A stretch of 64,000 bases of DNA from an uncultured Parabacteroides sp. (GTDB lineage Bacteria; Bacteroidota; Bacteroidia; Bacteroidales; Tannerellaceae). Positions 17,839-25,957 of the stretch are shown here, piece by piece. The notes below the pieces were generated by a model. That model saw only the letters and a list, made by a program, of their open reading frames with translations, searched no databases and was not told the origin of the DNA. The stretch is taken from NCBI GenBank assembly GCA_949296075.1, contig CASFNG010000008.1:124001-188000 (forward strand), in the 5' to 3' direction. The first letter of the stretch is position 1. The number at the start of each line of letters is the position of its first letter. Both the position numbers and the translations under genes were made by a program.

Positions 17839-18234
17839 CTAAATCAAAAGGGTACAATACAAGCTCAGACAGAGCTTAGGTGGTAGATACACGCCCTGTG
17901 AGACAGGGGGATACACGGGGAAGGCCTGTTCTGAGAGCTGCCGCTCCTGCCAATCGTCCAAGCAGGCTACCAAGAACGGGACAGGAGCGAGATCGATCGA
18001 TCCGCCCGTCGCCTCCAAGGAAGAGGAGAGCTGCTCGATAGAGATCTCCATACATGAGGAGGGATTCATGGAGTCGTTATCCGGACAATCCGTATCAGCC
18101 TGCCCATGCGTCGCGGCATGAGCGACCTTAATCATCCCCGAATGCAGGCAATGCACGACAACGATTCCTCCGCCGATATGGATAATCAGCAGGGAAAGCA
18201 GGAACGCGCATATCATTTCGCTGAGTCGTCTCAT
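17839..18234 (-). CDS. Small secreted Cys/His protein upstream of the TonB receptor
   Basis: 131 residues from the ATG at 18234. A longer reading from 18456 is not supported, because a promoter-like box lies at 18257-18264. Residues about 8-25 are a hydrophobic signal or membrane segment. Then come HCLHSGMIKVAHAATHG, a Cys-containing acidic stretch, and a C-terminus with YLPPKLCLSLYC. The overall plan resembles the Bacteroidetes HYC_CC_PP small proteins that sit next to TonB receptors, but the HYC motif itself is not exact. Position suggests metal binding or sensing in the periplasm; this is inference. Its stop lies 110 bases from the receptor start. Confidence 0.55.
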   Translation of the reverse strand: MRRLSEMICAFLLSLLIIHIGGGIVVVHCLHSGMIKVAHAATHGQADTDCPDNDSMNPSSCMEISIEQLSSSLEATGGSIDLAPVPFLVACLDDWQERQLSEQAFPVYPPVSQGVYLPPKLCLSLYCTLLI

Positions 18235-18256
18235 TACCCGGTTCTTTGTTTGGTCG

Positions 18257-18287
18257 CGAATATATGGCGGTCTTTTCAAGAAAACAA
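18257..18287 (-). promoter_or_regulatory. Promoter of the metal-uptake operon
   Basis: Minus strand: -7 box TATATTCG (18257-18264) and a -33 TTG (18285-18287) with a 20-base spacer, placing the start of transcription about 17 bases upstream of the ATG at 18234. Confidence 0.55.
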
Positions 18288-18518
18288 TACCAACATTTAG
18301 GTATTTCCTCCCCGACTTTTCCATGAACATACCAGAGGGAATCCGCTTCCTCCATCCCAAAGCTGAAAAAACAAGGGATAGACCACACCCGGAGACAACA
18401 AAAAGCGGACGAGGTTTGTTATAACTACGATATACATATATCATGAAATAAAACAATGCCCGTACATCCGTGGATCACGGTCGAGGGCAAAAACGCCGGA
18501 AGCGCTAAACAGAAACGT

Positions 18519-19757
18519 ATGTACCCTAAATACAAATGGATCATCGCGGCATTGATATGCCCCCTAATCGCCCATATATCTCCCGTAGCAGCACAAAACG
18601 ACAGCCTCGCGACGCCCCGTTCCAAAAACGTTTTCATAGAGAAAGTCACGGGATCGCGGGCCTTCGAAATGACATACATCGGTGTACCACTGATTATCAG
18701 CGGTCTGGTTGTCAAGTCAAAGGATGATCATTTCCGCAGCCTGCGCAATGACTATATGCCGACATTCAAGCGCCATTTCGACGACTACTCGCAATTCCTG
18801 CCGGCGGCTGTCATGTGTGGATTGAAGGCCGGGGGTATGGAGGGACGCAGCTCGTGGGGACGGATGCTGGTATCCGACGCGTTCTCGGCCCTGCTGATGG
18901 GAGGAGCGATAAATACGTTAAAATATACCACCCACGTGACTCGGCCGGATGGCTCCAACACCCATTCTTTCCCATCAGGGCATACCGCCACGGCCTTCAT
19001 GACAGCCACCATGCTGACCAAGGAGTATGGGGATACGAGCCCGTGGATAGGCATCGGTGCCTATTCGGTGGCAAGCGCCACCGGGCTGATGCGTATGGCG
19101 AACAACAAACATTGGCTGAGCGACGTGCTGACTGGGGCGGGGATCGGTATCTTATCCACGGAAATCGGCTATTACCTGGCGGATCTCATCTTCAAGCAGA
19201 GAGGGATAAACCAGCTTGGCTCCCCCGCCTGTTTCGATCCCTCTTATGCCCCTTCCTTCTTGGGCATATACTTAGGATTGAATATCATGCCGGGCGAATA
19301 TCGGCTGGAGGACCATTCGTCGGCACGTTTCTCATCCGGCAGCACGGCGGGTATAGAGGGGGCTTATTTCCTCAACCCGCATATCGGCCTCGGAGGTCGC
19401 TTCAGCATCTCCAACACCTCTGTCATCTGGAATAATCATGCCGCCAAGGAGACATTAGACCTGATGTTCATTCATGGAGGAGTGTACTTCTCTTATCCGG
19501 TCTCTTCCCGCCTGCTGATAGGAAGCAAATGCCTCTTGGGTAGCCACTACTACTCTACGAATCCGGCATCCGCCCGGTATTTGAAGAGAAAGTGGGGAGG
19601 CGGCATCGGGACAGGGCTATCACTTCTATTCCGGGCAAAGGAGAATTTCGGGGTACGGCTCCAATGTGATTATACCCTCTTTGGCAACTGCGTCCGCTCT
19701 GACAAGGAGATGGCCCAACTTTGGGTAGTGGGAGGAGCGGCAAACATCACCTTCTGA
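18519..19757 (+). CDS. PAP2-family phosphatase with C-terminal barrel-like extension
   Basis: 412 residues from the ATG at 18519, chosen because the following 27 residues make a signal peptide ending VAAQ. The phosphatidic-acid phosphatase type 2 motifs are intact: RP with Arg142, PSGHT with His155, and the third motif with His198 and Asp202 (HWLSD). From about residue 245 the protein changes to alternating Gly/aromatic strands (YLGLNIMPGEYR, IGLGGRFS, GTGLSLLFRA, VGGAANITF), as in a small outer-membrane barrel. PAP2 enzymes dephosphorylate lipid phosphates such as undecaprenyl-PP, PGP or lipid A. The fused C-terminal part suggests action at or near the outer membrane. The family is clear; the substrate is not. 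Confidence 0.82.
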   Translation: MYPKYKWIIAALICPLIAHISPVAAQNDSLATPRSKNVFIEKVTGSRAFEMTYIGVPLIISGLVVKSKDDHFRSLRNDYMPTFKRHFDDYSQFLPAAVMCGLKAGGMEGRSSWGRMLVSDAFSALLMGGAINTLKYTTHVTRPDGSNTHSFPSGHTATAFMTATMLTKEYGDTSPWIGIGAYSVASATGLMRMANNKHWLSDVLTGAGIGILSTEIGYYLADLIFKQRGINQLGSPACFDPSYAPSFLGIYLGLNIMPGEYRLEDHSSARFSSGSTAGIEGAYFLNPHIGLGGRFSISNTSVIWNNHAAKETLDLMFIHGGVYFSYPVSSRLLIGSKCLLGSHYYSTNPASARYLKRKWGGGIGTGLSLLFRAKENFGVRLQCDYTLFGNCVRSDKEMAQLWVVGGAANITF

Positions 19758-19854
19758 ACTTGAGCATGGGCTTTCCTTGCCACTATCTTTCGCCTTGATG
19801 GTATTCATGCGTGGGTTTGAACGATAAAAGGATCACGCAATCCGATAAAATTCA

Positions 19855-19862
19855 TACTTTTG
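19855..19862 (+). promoter_or_regulatory. -7 box of the aminotransferase gene
   Basis: TACTTTTG, 28 bases before the ATG at 19891. This octamer is also found on the minus strand ahead of rho and aspS. Confidence 0.45.
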
Positions 19863-19890
19863 TTCCCATTCTTTCTAATTCAAAACAAAC

Positions 19891-21198
19891 ATGAAAAATA
19901 CTCCTGTAGATTATCAAACAGCTAAACGAGTGATCGAAAGCTACGGACTTCCCGATTTCGGGAAGGCGACTATCCGGGAGGTGGTCGCCATATCCACCCA
20001 ATTAGAGCAAGAGACCGGTACGGAGTTCATCCACATGGAAATGGGTGTTCCCGGGCTCAAGGCGGCGCAAGTAGGGGTGGACGCGGAGATTGAGGCCCTT
20101 CGCAATGGTGTAGCCTCCATCTATCCGAATATCAACGGCGCGCCGGAGGTGAAAAAGCAGGCTTCCCGCTTCATCAAGGCCTTCATCGACGTGGATATAG
20201 ATCCCGAATGCTGCGTGCCGGTGACCGGCTCGATGCAAGGGACATTCGCCTCTTTCCTGACCGCCGGACAGTGCACGCCGGGAAAAGACACCATCCTTTT
20301 TATCGATCCCGGCTTCCCCGTGCAAAAACAGCAGATCGTCGTCATGGGATATAAGTATGATTCGTTTGATGTGTATGAGCACCGGGGCGAGCGGCTCCGG
20401 GAAGCCTTAGAGGAACATCTCTCGAAAGGGAACATCGCGGCGCTGATCTACTCCAACCCGAATAACCCGGCTTGGTTCTGCCTGACTGACGAGGAGCTAC
20501 GGATCGTCGGGGAGATGGCGAATAAGTACGACGTGATCGTGATCGAGGACCTCGCCTATTTCGCGATGGATTTCCGGAAAGATCTCGGACGCCCGTTCGA
20601 GCCGCCGTTCCAAGCGAGCGTCGCTCACTATACGGACAACTATATTATGCAGATCTCCGGCTCGAAAGCGTTCAGTTACGCCGGGCAGCGCATCGGAGTG
20701 ACCGCCATCTCGAACAAATTGTATCATCGGGCCTATCCCGGACTGACCCAACGTTATGGTGGAGGCACCTTCGGGACGGTCTATATCCATCGTGTGCTAT
20801 ACGCGCTTTCTTCCGGCACCAGCCACTCGGCCCAGCTTGCCTTAGCCGCCATGTTCAAGGCCGCCGCTGACGGCTCGTTCGACTTTGTTTCGCAAGTCAA
20901 GGAGTACGGGAAGCGGGCAAAGCGACTAAAGCAGATTTTTACGGATCACGGTTTCACAATTGTTTACGATCATGACCTCGACCAACCGATAGCTGACGGC
21001 TTTTATTTCACGATCGGCTACCCGGGAATGAGCGGCGGCAAACTGATGGAAGAGCTGATTTACTATGGGATCAGCGCCATATCTTTAAGCACGACAGGGA
21101 GTAACCAACAAGGGCTGCGTGCCTGTACCTCTTTCATCAAGGACAATCAGTATGATCTGTTGGACGAGAGGCTAAGATTGTTCGAGGAAAATCACTAA
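19891..21198 (+). CDS. PLP-dependent aminotransferase, class I/II
   Basis: 435 residues. Fold-type I features are visible: MGVPGLKAAQVGV early, the NPNNPAW signature that binds the substrate carboxylate, DLAYFAMDF (Asp to the pyridine N), and the Schiff-base lysine in ISGSKAFSYAGQRIG (Lys259). The C-terminus (SLSTTGSNQQGLRACTSF) carries the Arg-containing substrate region. It is a cytoplasmic amino-group transfer enzyme, but the donor and acceptor cannot be named from the sequence. It has its own promoter box and is closed by a strong terminator, so it is a single-gene unit. Confidence 0.88.
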   Translation: MKNTPVDYQTAKRVIESYGLPDFGKATIREVVAISTQLEQETGTEFIHMEMGVPGLKAAQVGVDAEIEALRNGVASIYPNINGAPEVKKQASRFIKAFIDVDIDPECCVPVTGSMQGTFASFLTAGQCTPGKDTILFIDPGFPVQKQQIVVMGYKYDSFDVYEHRGERLREALEEHLSKGNIAALIYSNPNNPAWFCLTDEELRIVGEMANKYDVIVIEDLAYFAMDFRKDLGRPFEPPFQASVAHYTDNYIMQISGSKAFSYAGQRIGVTAISNKLYHRAYPGLTQRYGGGTFGTVYIHRVLYALSSGTSHSAQLALAAMFKAAADGSFDFVSQVKEYGKRAKRLKQIFTDHGFTIVYDHDLDQPIADGFYFTIGYPGMSGGKLMEELIYYGISAISLSTTGSNQQGLRACTSFIKDNQYDLLDERLRLFEENH

Positions 21199-21209
21199 TT
21201 CTTCTTTAA

Positions 21210-21259
21210 CAAAAAGCCCGTTAAATTCAGGTTTATTAACTTGGATTTCGGGCTTTTTG
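21210..21259 (+). terminator. Intrinsic terminator after the aminotransferase gene
   Basis: CAAAAAGCCCG (21210-21220) pairs with CGGGCTTTTTG (21249-21259), 11 bp perfect, leaving a T run at the 3' side. The symmetric A/T runs could make it bidirectional. Confidence 0.85.
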
Positions 21260-21325
21260 TTTGCTCCCTATTAAAAAAAGTCCTTATATTGTCGGTTAAT
21301 TTATAATAACTTAATACTCATAATC

Positions 21326-21922
21326 ATGGCATCATATAAAGATACATTCAAAATAACGCATAATGATGTCCTCCCTATTCAAGGTAGCCTTCTCATCTCC
21401 GAGCCTTTTCTACAAGATGCCTATTTTCAACGTTCCGTTATATTGCTAATGGAGCACACAACCGAGGGATCCATGGGATTTATCCTCAACAAGAAAACGG
21501 ACTTACTCGTAAACAGTTTCTTCAAAGATTTCCAGGAATTACCTCAAATGCCGATTTATCTGGGTGGACCCGTCAGCGCCAACCGACTGTTCTTCCTCCA
21601 TTCCTTAGGGGAAACGGTCATACAAGGAGCCTTAAAGATCAACGAGCATCTCTATTTCGACGGGAATTTTGAGAACTTGAGGGCCTATATTCTCAGCGGA
21701 CATCCCATAGAAGGGAAAGTTAAGTTCTTCCTTGGGTACTCAGGATGGTCGGAAGGACAGTTGAACAACGAGATCCTCCAGAATTCCTGGGCCGTGACCC
21801 ATGCCACCCCAGCCGATATTTTCTCGGCTAATGGCGATGCTTACTGGAAGGATTGCGTCAAGTTGTTAGGCAATGGCTACAAGAACTGGACAAAATACCC
21901 CAAAGACCCCTACATGAATTGA
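21326..21922 (+). CDS. YqgE/AlgH family protein
   Basis: 198 residues. The family pattern is clear: QGSLLISEPFLQDAYFQRSV, LLMEHTTEGSMGFILNK, IYLGGPVSANRLFFLHS and FFLGYSGWSEGQL. These are the conserved blocks of the AlgH/YqgE (DUF179) fold. The molecular function remains undefined in spite of the AlgH name taken from Pseudomonas alginate regulation; a role in redox or nucleotide metabolism has been suggested but not settled. It is soluble and cytoplasmic. It follows a terminator and so probably has its own promoter, which I did not locate convincingly. Confidence 0.93.
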   Translation: MASYKDTFKITHNDVLPIQGSLLISEPFLQDAYFQRSVILLMEHTTEGSMGFILNKKTDLLVNSFFKDFQELPQMPIYLGGPVSANRLFFLHSLGETVIQGALKINEHLYFDGNFENLRAYILSGHPIEGKVKFFLGYSGWSEGQLNNEILQNSWAVTHATPADIFSANGDAYWKDCVKLLGNGYKNWTKYPKDPYMN

Positions 21923-21949
21923 CCATCTATCCGCCAAGGGATACGATGG
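21923..21949. terminator. Weak hairpin between yqgE and the GNAT gene
   Basis: Two short stem sections (CCAT with ATGG, TATCC with GGATA) form an interrupted hairpin in the 46-base gap between converging genes. There is no T tract, so this is a tentative call. Confidence 0.3.
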
Positions 21950-21968
21950 AAGTCTTCTAACTACCTCA

Positions 21969-22496
21969 TCACGACTTAAAAGCCTGCATAACCAACACGT
22001 CCGAATAGCCGTCGGCTGTACGGATCCAGTCCCTCAACGTGCCAGACTCAACGAAGCCCATGCGCCGGAACAGCCGTCGGCTTGGCTCGTTCCCCACCGG
22101 AACATACACGTATAGCTGGTGAATTCCCAAAAAGGTATAGGCATATTCCATCAAAAGCCCCAACGCTTCCGTGGCGATCCCCCGGCCTTGCGACGCCGGA
22201 TCCACAAGGATCCCGCAAGCCGCCCGGTTCGGTCGCGGCTCGAAGTCGAAAAGATCCACGATACCTGCCGGCTCTCCCGTGGCGCATAGCTCGATCATCA
22301 GGCGGACTTGGCGCGACTCGTAAATATCGCGGTCGCCCCCGGCGATATACTGCCGCAATATATAACGGGAATAAGGCGCCAACGTATTCCCTACCTTCCA
22401 TAATTCCGGATCGTTCTCCCAGCGATACAGCACCTCCAAGTCTTCCGGCTCCAAAGCCCTCAGGCGAAGCCTCTCATTCCGCAACAACATACGCAT
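21969..22496 (-). CDS. GNAT-family N-acetyltransferase (RimJ/RimL-like)
   Basis: 175 residues. The GNAT acetyl-CoA binding region is seen in GILVDPASQGRGIATEALG (the QGRGIA loop), followed by HQLYVYVPVGNEPSRRLFRRMGF, the typical last strands and helix. The N-terminus LRLRALEPEDLEVLYRWEND matches the RimJ/RimL protein acetyltransferase branch. It may modify a ribosomal protein, an aminoglycoside-like small molecule or a polyamine; the target is unknown. It is the last gene of a recR-GT2-GNAT unit, 14 bases after the GT2 stop. Confidence 0.9.
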   Translation of the reverse strand: MRMLLRNERLRLRALEPEDLEVLYRWENDPELWKVGNTLAPYSRYILRQYIAGGDRDIYESRQVRLMIELCATGEPAGIVDLFDFEPRPNRAACGILVDPASQGRGIATEALGLLMEYAYTFLGIHQLYVYVPVGNEPSRRLFRRMGFVESGTLRDWIRTADGYSDVLVMQAFKS

Positions 22497-22510
22497 CCCT
22501 CCTTTCTCAA

Positions 22511-23683
22511 TCAGGGCGACACCAACCGGCCGCTCTCTTTCGTGTAGATATGATACATCGCTTTCTTGTTGGGCAACTTATCCATGAAAAGCATCATTTG
22601 CTCGTAACGGACATCGGGGAAACAAAAGGCATAATCGGTGAAGCCCTTCATCTGGTTTCTCCGGCAAATGGCATCCATAGCACGCTCCTCGTCCAGATCC
22701 CAGCAATTCACGAACTCAAGATCCGGCATGGCCTCGACAGCGAGCCGCTTGATCTCCTCAAGACAAGACTCCCGGCTGAGAATCAACAACCGACGATGCT
22801 TCCTACGCCGCGGGCGTTTCCCCTTGGGGACAAACAGGGATGCCCAACCCGCCTTCAGCCAAACCGCCAACCCGATCAGGAACCGCATCAACCAGCCCGA
22901 CCGGGGGTAGTACTTCCGGTAGAAAATAAGCATAGCCCCATAGAATGCCTTGATATACTTCCGATCCCCTCGCTTCGTGCTCTCGCCCTTATAATGCAGG
23001 ATCCGTTCCGGAAGGTAAAGATTCTTGTAGCCCCCTAATACCATCCGGTACGAAAGGTCTATATCCTCCCCATACATGAAGAAAGCCTCGTCGAGCAGGC
23101 CGATCTTATCCAACGCCTCATGACGAAGCATCATGAACGCGCCCGCGAGCACCTCCACCTCATGTTCCCCATCCGGATCAAGGAAAGGCAGACTATAACG
23201 GGCGAATCGAGGAGAACGGGGGAAAAGCCGTGACAACCCGAAGATCTTGCAGAAAGATACCCAAGGCGACGGGAAGGCCCGTTTGCTCTCAGAGAGGAAT
23301 ATCCCCTGCCCGTTCAGCATCTTCACGCCGATCGCCCCGATAGCCGGATCCTCATCCATCCGGTAACAGAGGTTGCGGAAACTCTCCTCTCCCACCACGG
23401 TATCGGGATTAAGCAGCAGCACATACTCGCCCCTGCACTGGCGGATAGCCTGGTTGTTGGCCTTGGCGAATCCCGGGTTATCCGGGTTCTCGATAAAGAT
23501 CACCTCGGGAAACCTCGGACGGAGATACGTCACCGAGCCATCCGTGGAATGGTTGTCCACCACGAAGACCTCCACCTCCATCCCCGCCGCCGCGGCGCGT
23601 ACCGAACGGAGGCATTGCTCAAGGAAATACCTCACGTTATAATTCACGATAATCACGGACAATTTGATCTCACTATATCGCAT
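22511..23683 (-). CDS. Glycosyltransferase family 2
   Basis: 390 residues from the ATG at 23683; an in-frame TTG lies two codons upstream. The GT-A fold is visible with LSVIIVNYNVRYFLEQCL, VDNHSTDGS, NPGFAKANNQAI and the metal-binding LLLNPDT. Acceptor-side MLRHEALDKIGLLDE and FFMYGEDIDLSYR follow, as in rhamnosyl- or galactofuranosyl-type GT2 enzymes. An extra C-terminal part of about 100 residues after a hydrophobic segment (near residues 255-275) is unusual in length. It probably acts on a lipid-linked or cell-wall glycan at the inner membrane face. It is co-transcribed with recR, an arrangement I recall from other Bacteroidales. Confidence 0.9.
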   Translation of the reverse strand: MRYSEIKLSVIIVNYNVRYFLEQCLRSVRAAAAGMEVEVFVVDNHSTDGSVTYLRPRFPEVIFIENPDNPGFAKANNQAIRQCRGEYVLLLNPDTVVGEESFRNLCYRMDEDPAIGAIGVKMLNGQGIFLSESKRAFPSPWVSFCKIFGLSRLFPRSPRFARYSLPFLDPDGEHEVEVLAGAFMMLRHEALDKIGLLDEAFFMYGEDIDLSYRMVLGGYKNLYLPERILHYKGESTKRGDRKYIKAFYGAMLIFYRKYYPRSGWLMRFLIGLAVWLKAGWASLFVPKGKRPRRRKHRRLLILSRESCLEEIKRLAVEAMPDLEFVNCWDLDEERAMDAICRRNQMKGFTDYAFCFPDVRYEQMMLFMDKLPNKKAMYHIYTKESGRLVSP

Positions 23684-23736
23684 AAGCAACTTTTTTATTC
23701 GATGACAATACGGCCCCTTAGTGACACCCCCGGCGG

Positions 23737-24360
23737 TCAGCCCTCGTTCGTCAGCTTGAACTCCGTGCGGTTGATGATAGAGCGCCCCAACGTGACCTCG
23801 TCGGCATATTCGATCTCGTCGCCGACCGACACGCCCCTCGCGAGCACGCTGATACGCACGTCGTAGCCTGAGAGCTTACGGTATATGAAGAAGTTGGTGG
23901 TATCCCCCTCCATCGTGGTGCTCAGCGCCAAGATAACCTCGCGCACCCCGCCTTCCGCTACCCGGTTTACCAAGCTGTCGATCCGCAGATCGCCCGGCCC
24001 GATCCCATCCATCGGGGAGATGATCCCGCCCAACACATGATATACACCCCGGAACTGCCCTGTATTCTCGATCGCCATCACCTCCCTGACGTTCTCCACC
24101 ACGCAGACCAGCGAGTGGTCGCGGTTAGGGTTGGCGCAGATGGAACATAGCTCGTCATCACAAATGTTATGGCATACGGCGCAATACTTCACGTCGCGCC
24201 GCAACGCCACCAAGGCCGAGGCGAAATTCTCGGTATAGCTCAAGTCGCGCCGCAACATATAGAGCGCCAACCGCAAGGCTGTCTTACGCCCCACCCCCGG
24301 CAACGACGACAGCTCGTTCACCGCATTTTCCAACAAGGCTGAAGGGTATCTCTGGTTCAT
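23737..24360 (-). CDS. recR: Recombination mediator protein RecR
   Basis: 207 residues, the standard length. Visible: the helix-hairpin-helix region [20 protein letters not shown], the four-cysteine zinc finger [18 protein letters not shown], and the Toprim domain starting [15 protein letters not shown] with GVYHVLGG. RecR works with RecO and RecF to load RecA on gapped DNA. Its own promoter lies just upstream (24379-24408), leaving a very short leader. It is the first gene of the operon with GT2 and GNAT. Confidence 0.97.
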   Translation of the reverse strand: MNQRYPSALLENAVNELSSLPGVGRKTALRLALYMLRRDLSYTENFASALVALRRDVKYCAVCHNICDDELCSICANPNRDHSLVCVVENVREVMAIENTGQFRGVYHVLGGIISPMDGIGPGDLRIDSLVNRVAEGGVREVILALSTTMEGDTTNFFIYRKLSGYDVRISVLARGVSVGDEIEYADEVTLGRSIINRTEFKLTNEG

Positions 24361-24378
24361 TTACTTCTAATTTGAGGG

Positions 24379-24408
24379 CAAAAATAAGAAATAAACACGA
24401 TCTCCCAA
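24379..24408 (-). promoter_or_regulatory. Promoter of the recR operon
   Basis: Minus strand: -7 box TATTTTTG (24379-24386) and -33 TTG (24406-24408) separated by 19 bases, the consensus spacing. The start of transcription would lie about a dozen bases before the recR ATG. Confidence 0.6.
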
Positions 24409-24614
24409 CAAGAAACAAAGCGGGAATCCGGCCAACGCCCCGCGTACTTCCCAGGTTCCCTCCCGATGGATACGGAATCCATCACCGGCTTTTTCCCAAT
24501 ACCTGACGTTCTTTTCCCGAATCCTCCGCCTTGTTTTTTAACGGGCTTCGCGTACTTTCGGATAGCGAGGCCCGCTAAAAGATGATTTTATACGGTTTCT
24601 TCGCGAAAAGAACG

Positions 24615-24622
24615 TACCTTCG
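24615..24622 (+). promoter_or_regulatory. -7 box of pncB
   Basis: TACCTTCG, a TTCG variant, 22 bases before the pncB ATG. The rest of the 24361-24644 gap shows no gene or RNA I can recognise. Confidence 0.4.
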
Positions 24623-24644
24623 CGAGTCAATAACAGATATACCC

Positions 24645-25847
24645 ATGAGACAAATCATCACCCATTTCACCGATGACGATCTGTACAAGTTCACCATGTG
24701 CTGTGCCGTCATTGACAACTTCCCGAGGGCACAGGTCAAATACACGCTTACCGACAGGAGCGACACGGTCTATCCCCCCGGGTTCGCCCATGCGCTGGAG
24801 GAGCAGATCAAGATGCTGGAATCCGTCACGATAACCACGGAGGAGATCGATTTCATGAAACTGCGATGCCGGTATATCCCGGCCTGGTTCTACACCTACC
24901 TGAAAGGGTATCGCTTCAACCACGAATGGGTCAGCGTGCGGCAGGACGACCGGGGACATCTGTATGTGGACATCGAGGGGTGCTGGTCGGACACGATCCT
25001 GTTAGAGGTGAAGATCTTGGCCATCATATCCGAGCTATATTATATCATGACCGGGGAGAACAACCGTTTCGACTACCAGTCCTACTACGACAAGTCGTAC
25101 GAGAAAGGCAGGCGGCTGCTGGAGGCAGGATGCGTGTTCAGCGATTTCGGCACACGCCGCAGGGCCTCGTTCGAGGCTGAGGATACCGTGGTGCGCGCCA
25201 TGAAAGCCTGCTGCCACAGCCAAGACTGGCCGGGACGGTTTGTCGGGACAAGCAATGTCTATTTGGCGATGAAGCACGACCTGCTGCCCGTCGGCACGAT
25301 GGCTCATGAGTTCGTATGTGCCATCGGGGGGATGTACGGTCCGCAGATGGCGAACCATATCGCCATGAACTCATGGCGCAACACGTTCCGGGGAGCGCTG
25401 GGGACTTACCTGTACGACAGCTTCGGCTGGGATATTTTCAGCCTGAACTTCTCTGAGGATTTCGCCAACCTGTTCAAGGGATTGCGGATAGACAGCGGCG
25501 ACAATTACGGCCAGCTGATGCAAATCGTCGAGAAATACCGCTCGTTGGGCATCGACTCCAGGACCAAGCAAATCGTGTTCAGCAACGCGCTCGACACGGA
25601 TAGCGCCATAGCCATCCAACGATACGCCAAGGATTATTGCCAACCCTCTTTCGGGATAGGCACGCATTTCACCAATGATTTTGACGGGATCAAGCCCATG
25701 AACATCGTAATCAAGCTGATCGCCGTGAAGATCACCGAATCGTGGCCCTTCTACAACGACACATGCAAGATCAGCGAGGATGAGGGCAAGCATACAGGCG
25801 ATCCGGAGGTGGTCAGCCGTTTCATGAAAATCCTGCATATCGAATAA
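24645..25847 (+). CDS. pncB: Nicotinate phosphoribosyltransferase
   Basis: 400 residues from the ATG at 24645, because the longer reading from 24582 crosses the promoter box. Family blocks: TDDDLYKFTMCCAV at the start, SDFGTRRRASF with the phosphorylated-histidine loop region GTSNVYLAMKH, PVGTMAHEF, and RIDSGDNYGQL for PRPP binding. The enzyme makes nicotinate mononucleotide from nicotinate and PRPP with ATP hydrolysis in the NAD salvage route. It is a single gene, in the cytoplasm. Confidence 0.96.
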   Translation: MRQIITHFTDDDLYKFTMCCAVIDNFPRAQVKYTLTDRSDTVYPPGFAHALEEQIKMLESVTITTEEIDFMKLRCRYIPAWFYTYLKGYRFNHEWVSVRQDDRGHLYVDIEGCWSDTILLEVKILAIISELYYIMTGENNRFDYQSYYDKSYEKGRRLLEAGCVFSDFGTRRRASFEAEDTVVRAMKACCHSQDWPGRFVGTSNVYLAMKHDLLPVGTMAHEFVCAIGGMYGPQMANHIAMNSWRNTFRGALGTYLYDSFGWDIFSLNFSEDFANLFKGLRIDSGDNYGQLMQIVEKYRSLGIDSRTKQIVFSNALDTDSAIAIQRYAKDYCQPSFGIGTHFTNDFDGIKPMNIVIKLIAVKITESWPFYNDTCKISEDEGKHTGDPEVVSRFMKILHIE

Positions 25848-25921
25848 GGATGGCGGCACGGACTACCCCAAACATTTCATAAAATTCGCCCCGGTATGGG
25901 CCGCGTTCCCCTTTTTATATG

Positions 25922-25929
25922 TATTTTCG
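25922..25929 (+). promoter_or_regulatory. -7 box of the AspT/YidE-type transporter gene
   Basis: TATTTTCG, a TTCG variant ending 28 bases before the ATG at 25958. It lies after the in-frame ATG at 25919, which argues for the downstream start. Confidence 0.45.
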
Positions 25930-25957
25930 CGTCCCACGAACAGAAAAAGAGAACTTT

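Noticed and set aside
22082..23038. 318-codon open frame on the plus strand spanning two minus-strand genes
   Set aside because: It runs across both the GNAT and GT2 genes antisense, Pro/Arg/Ser-rich, with no family similarity.
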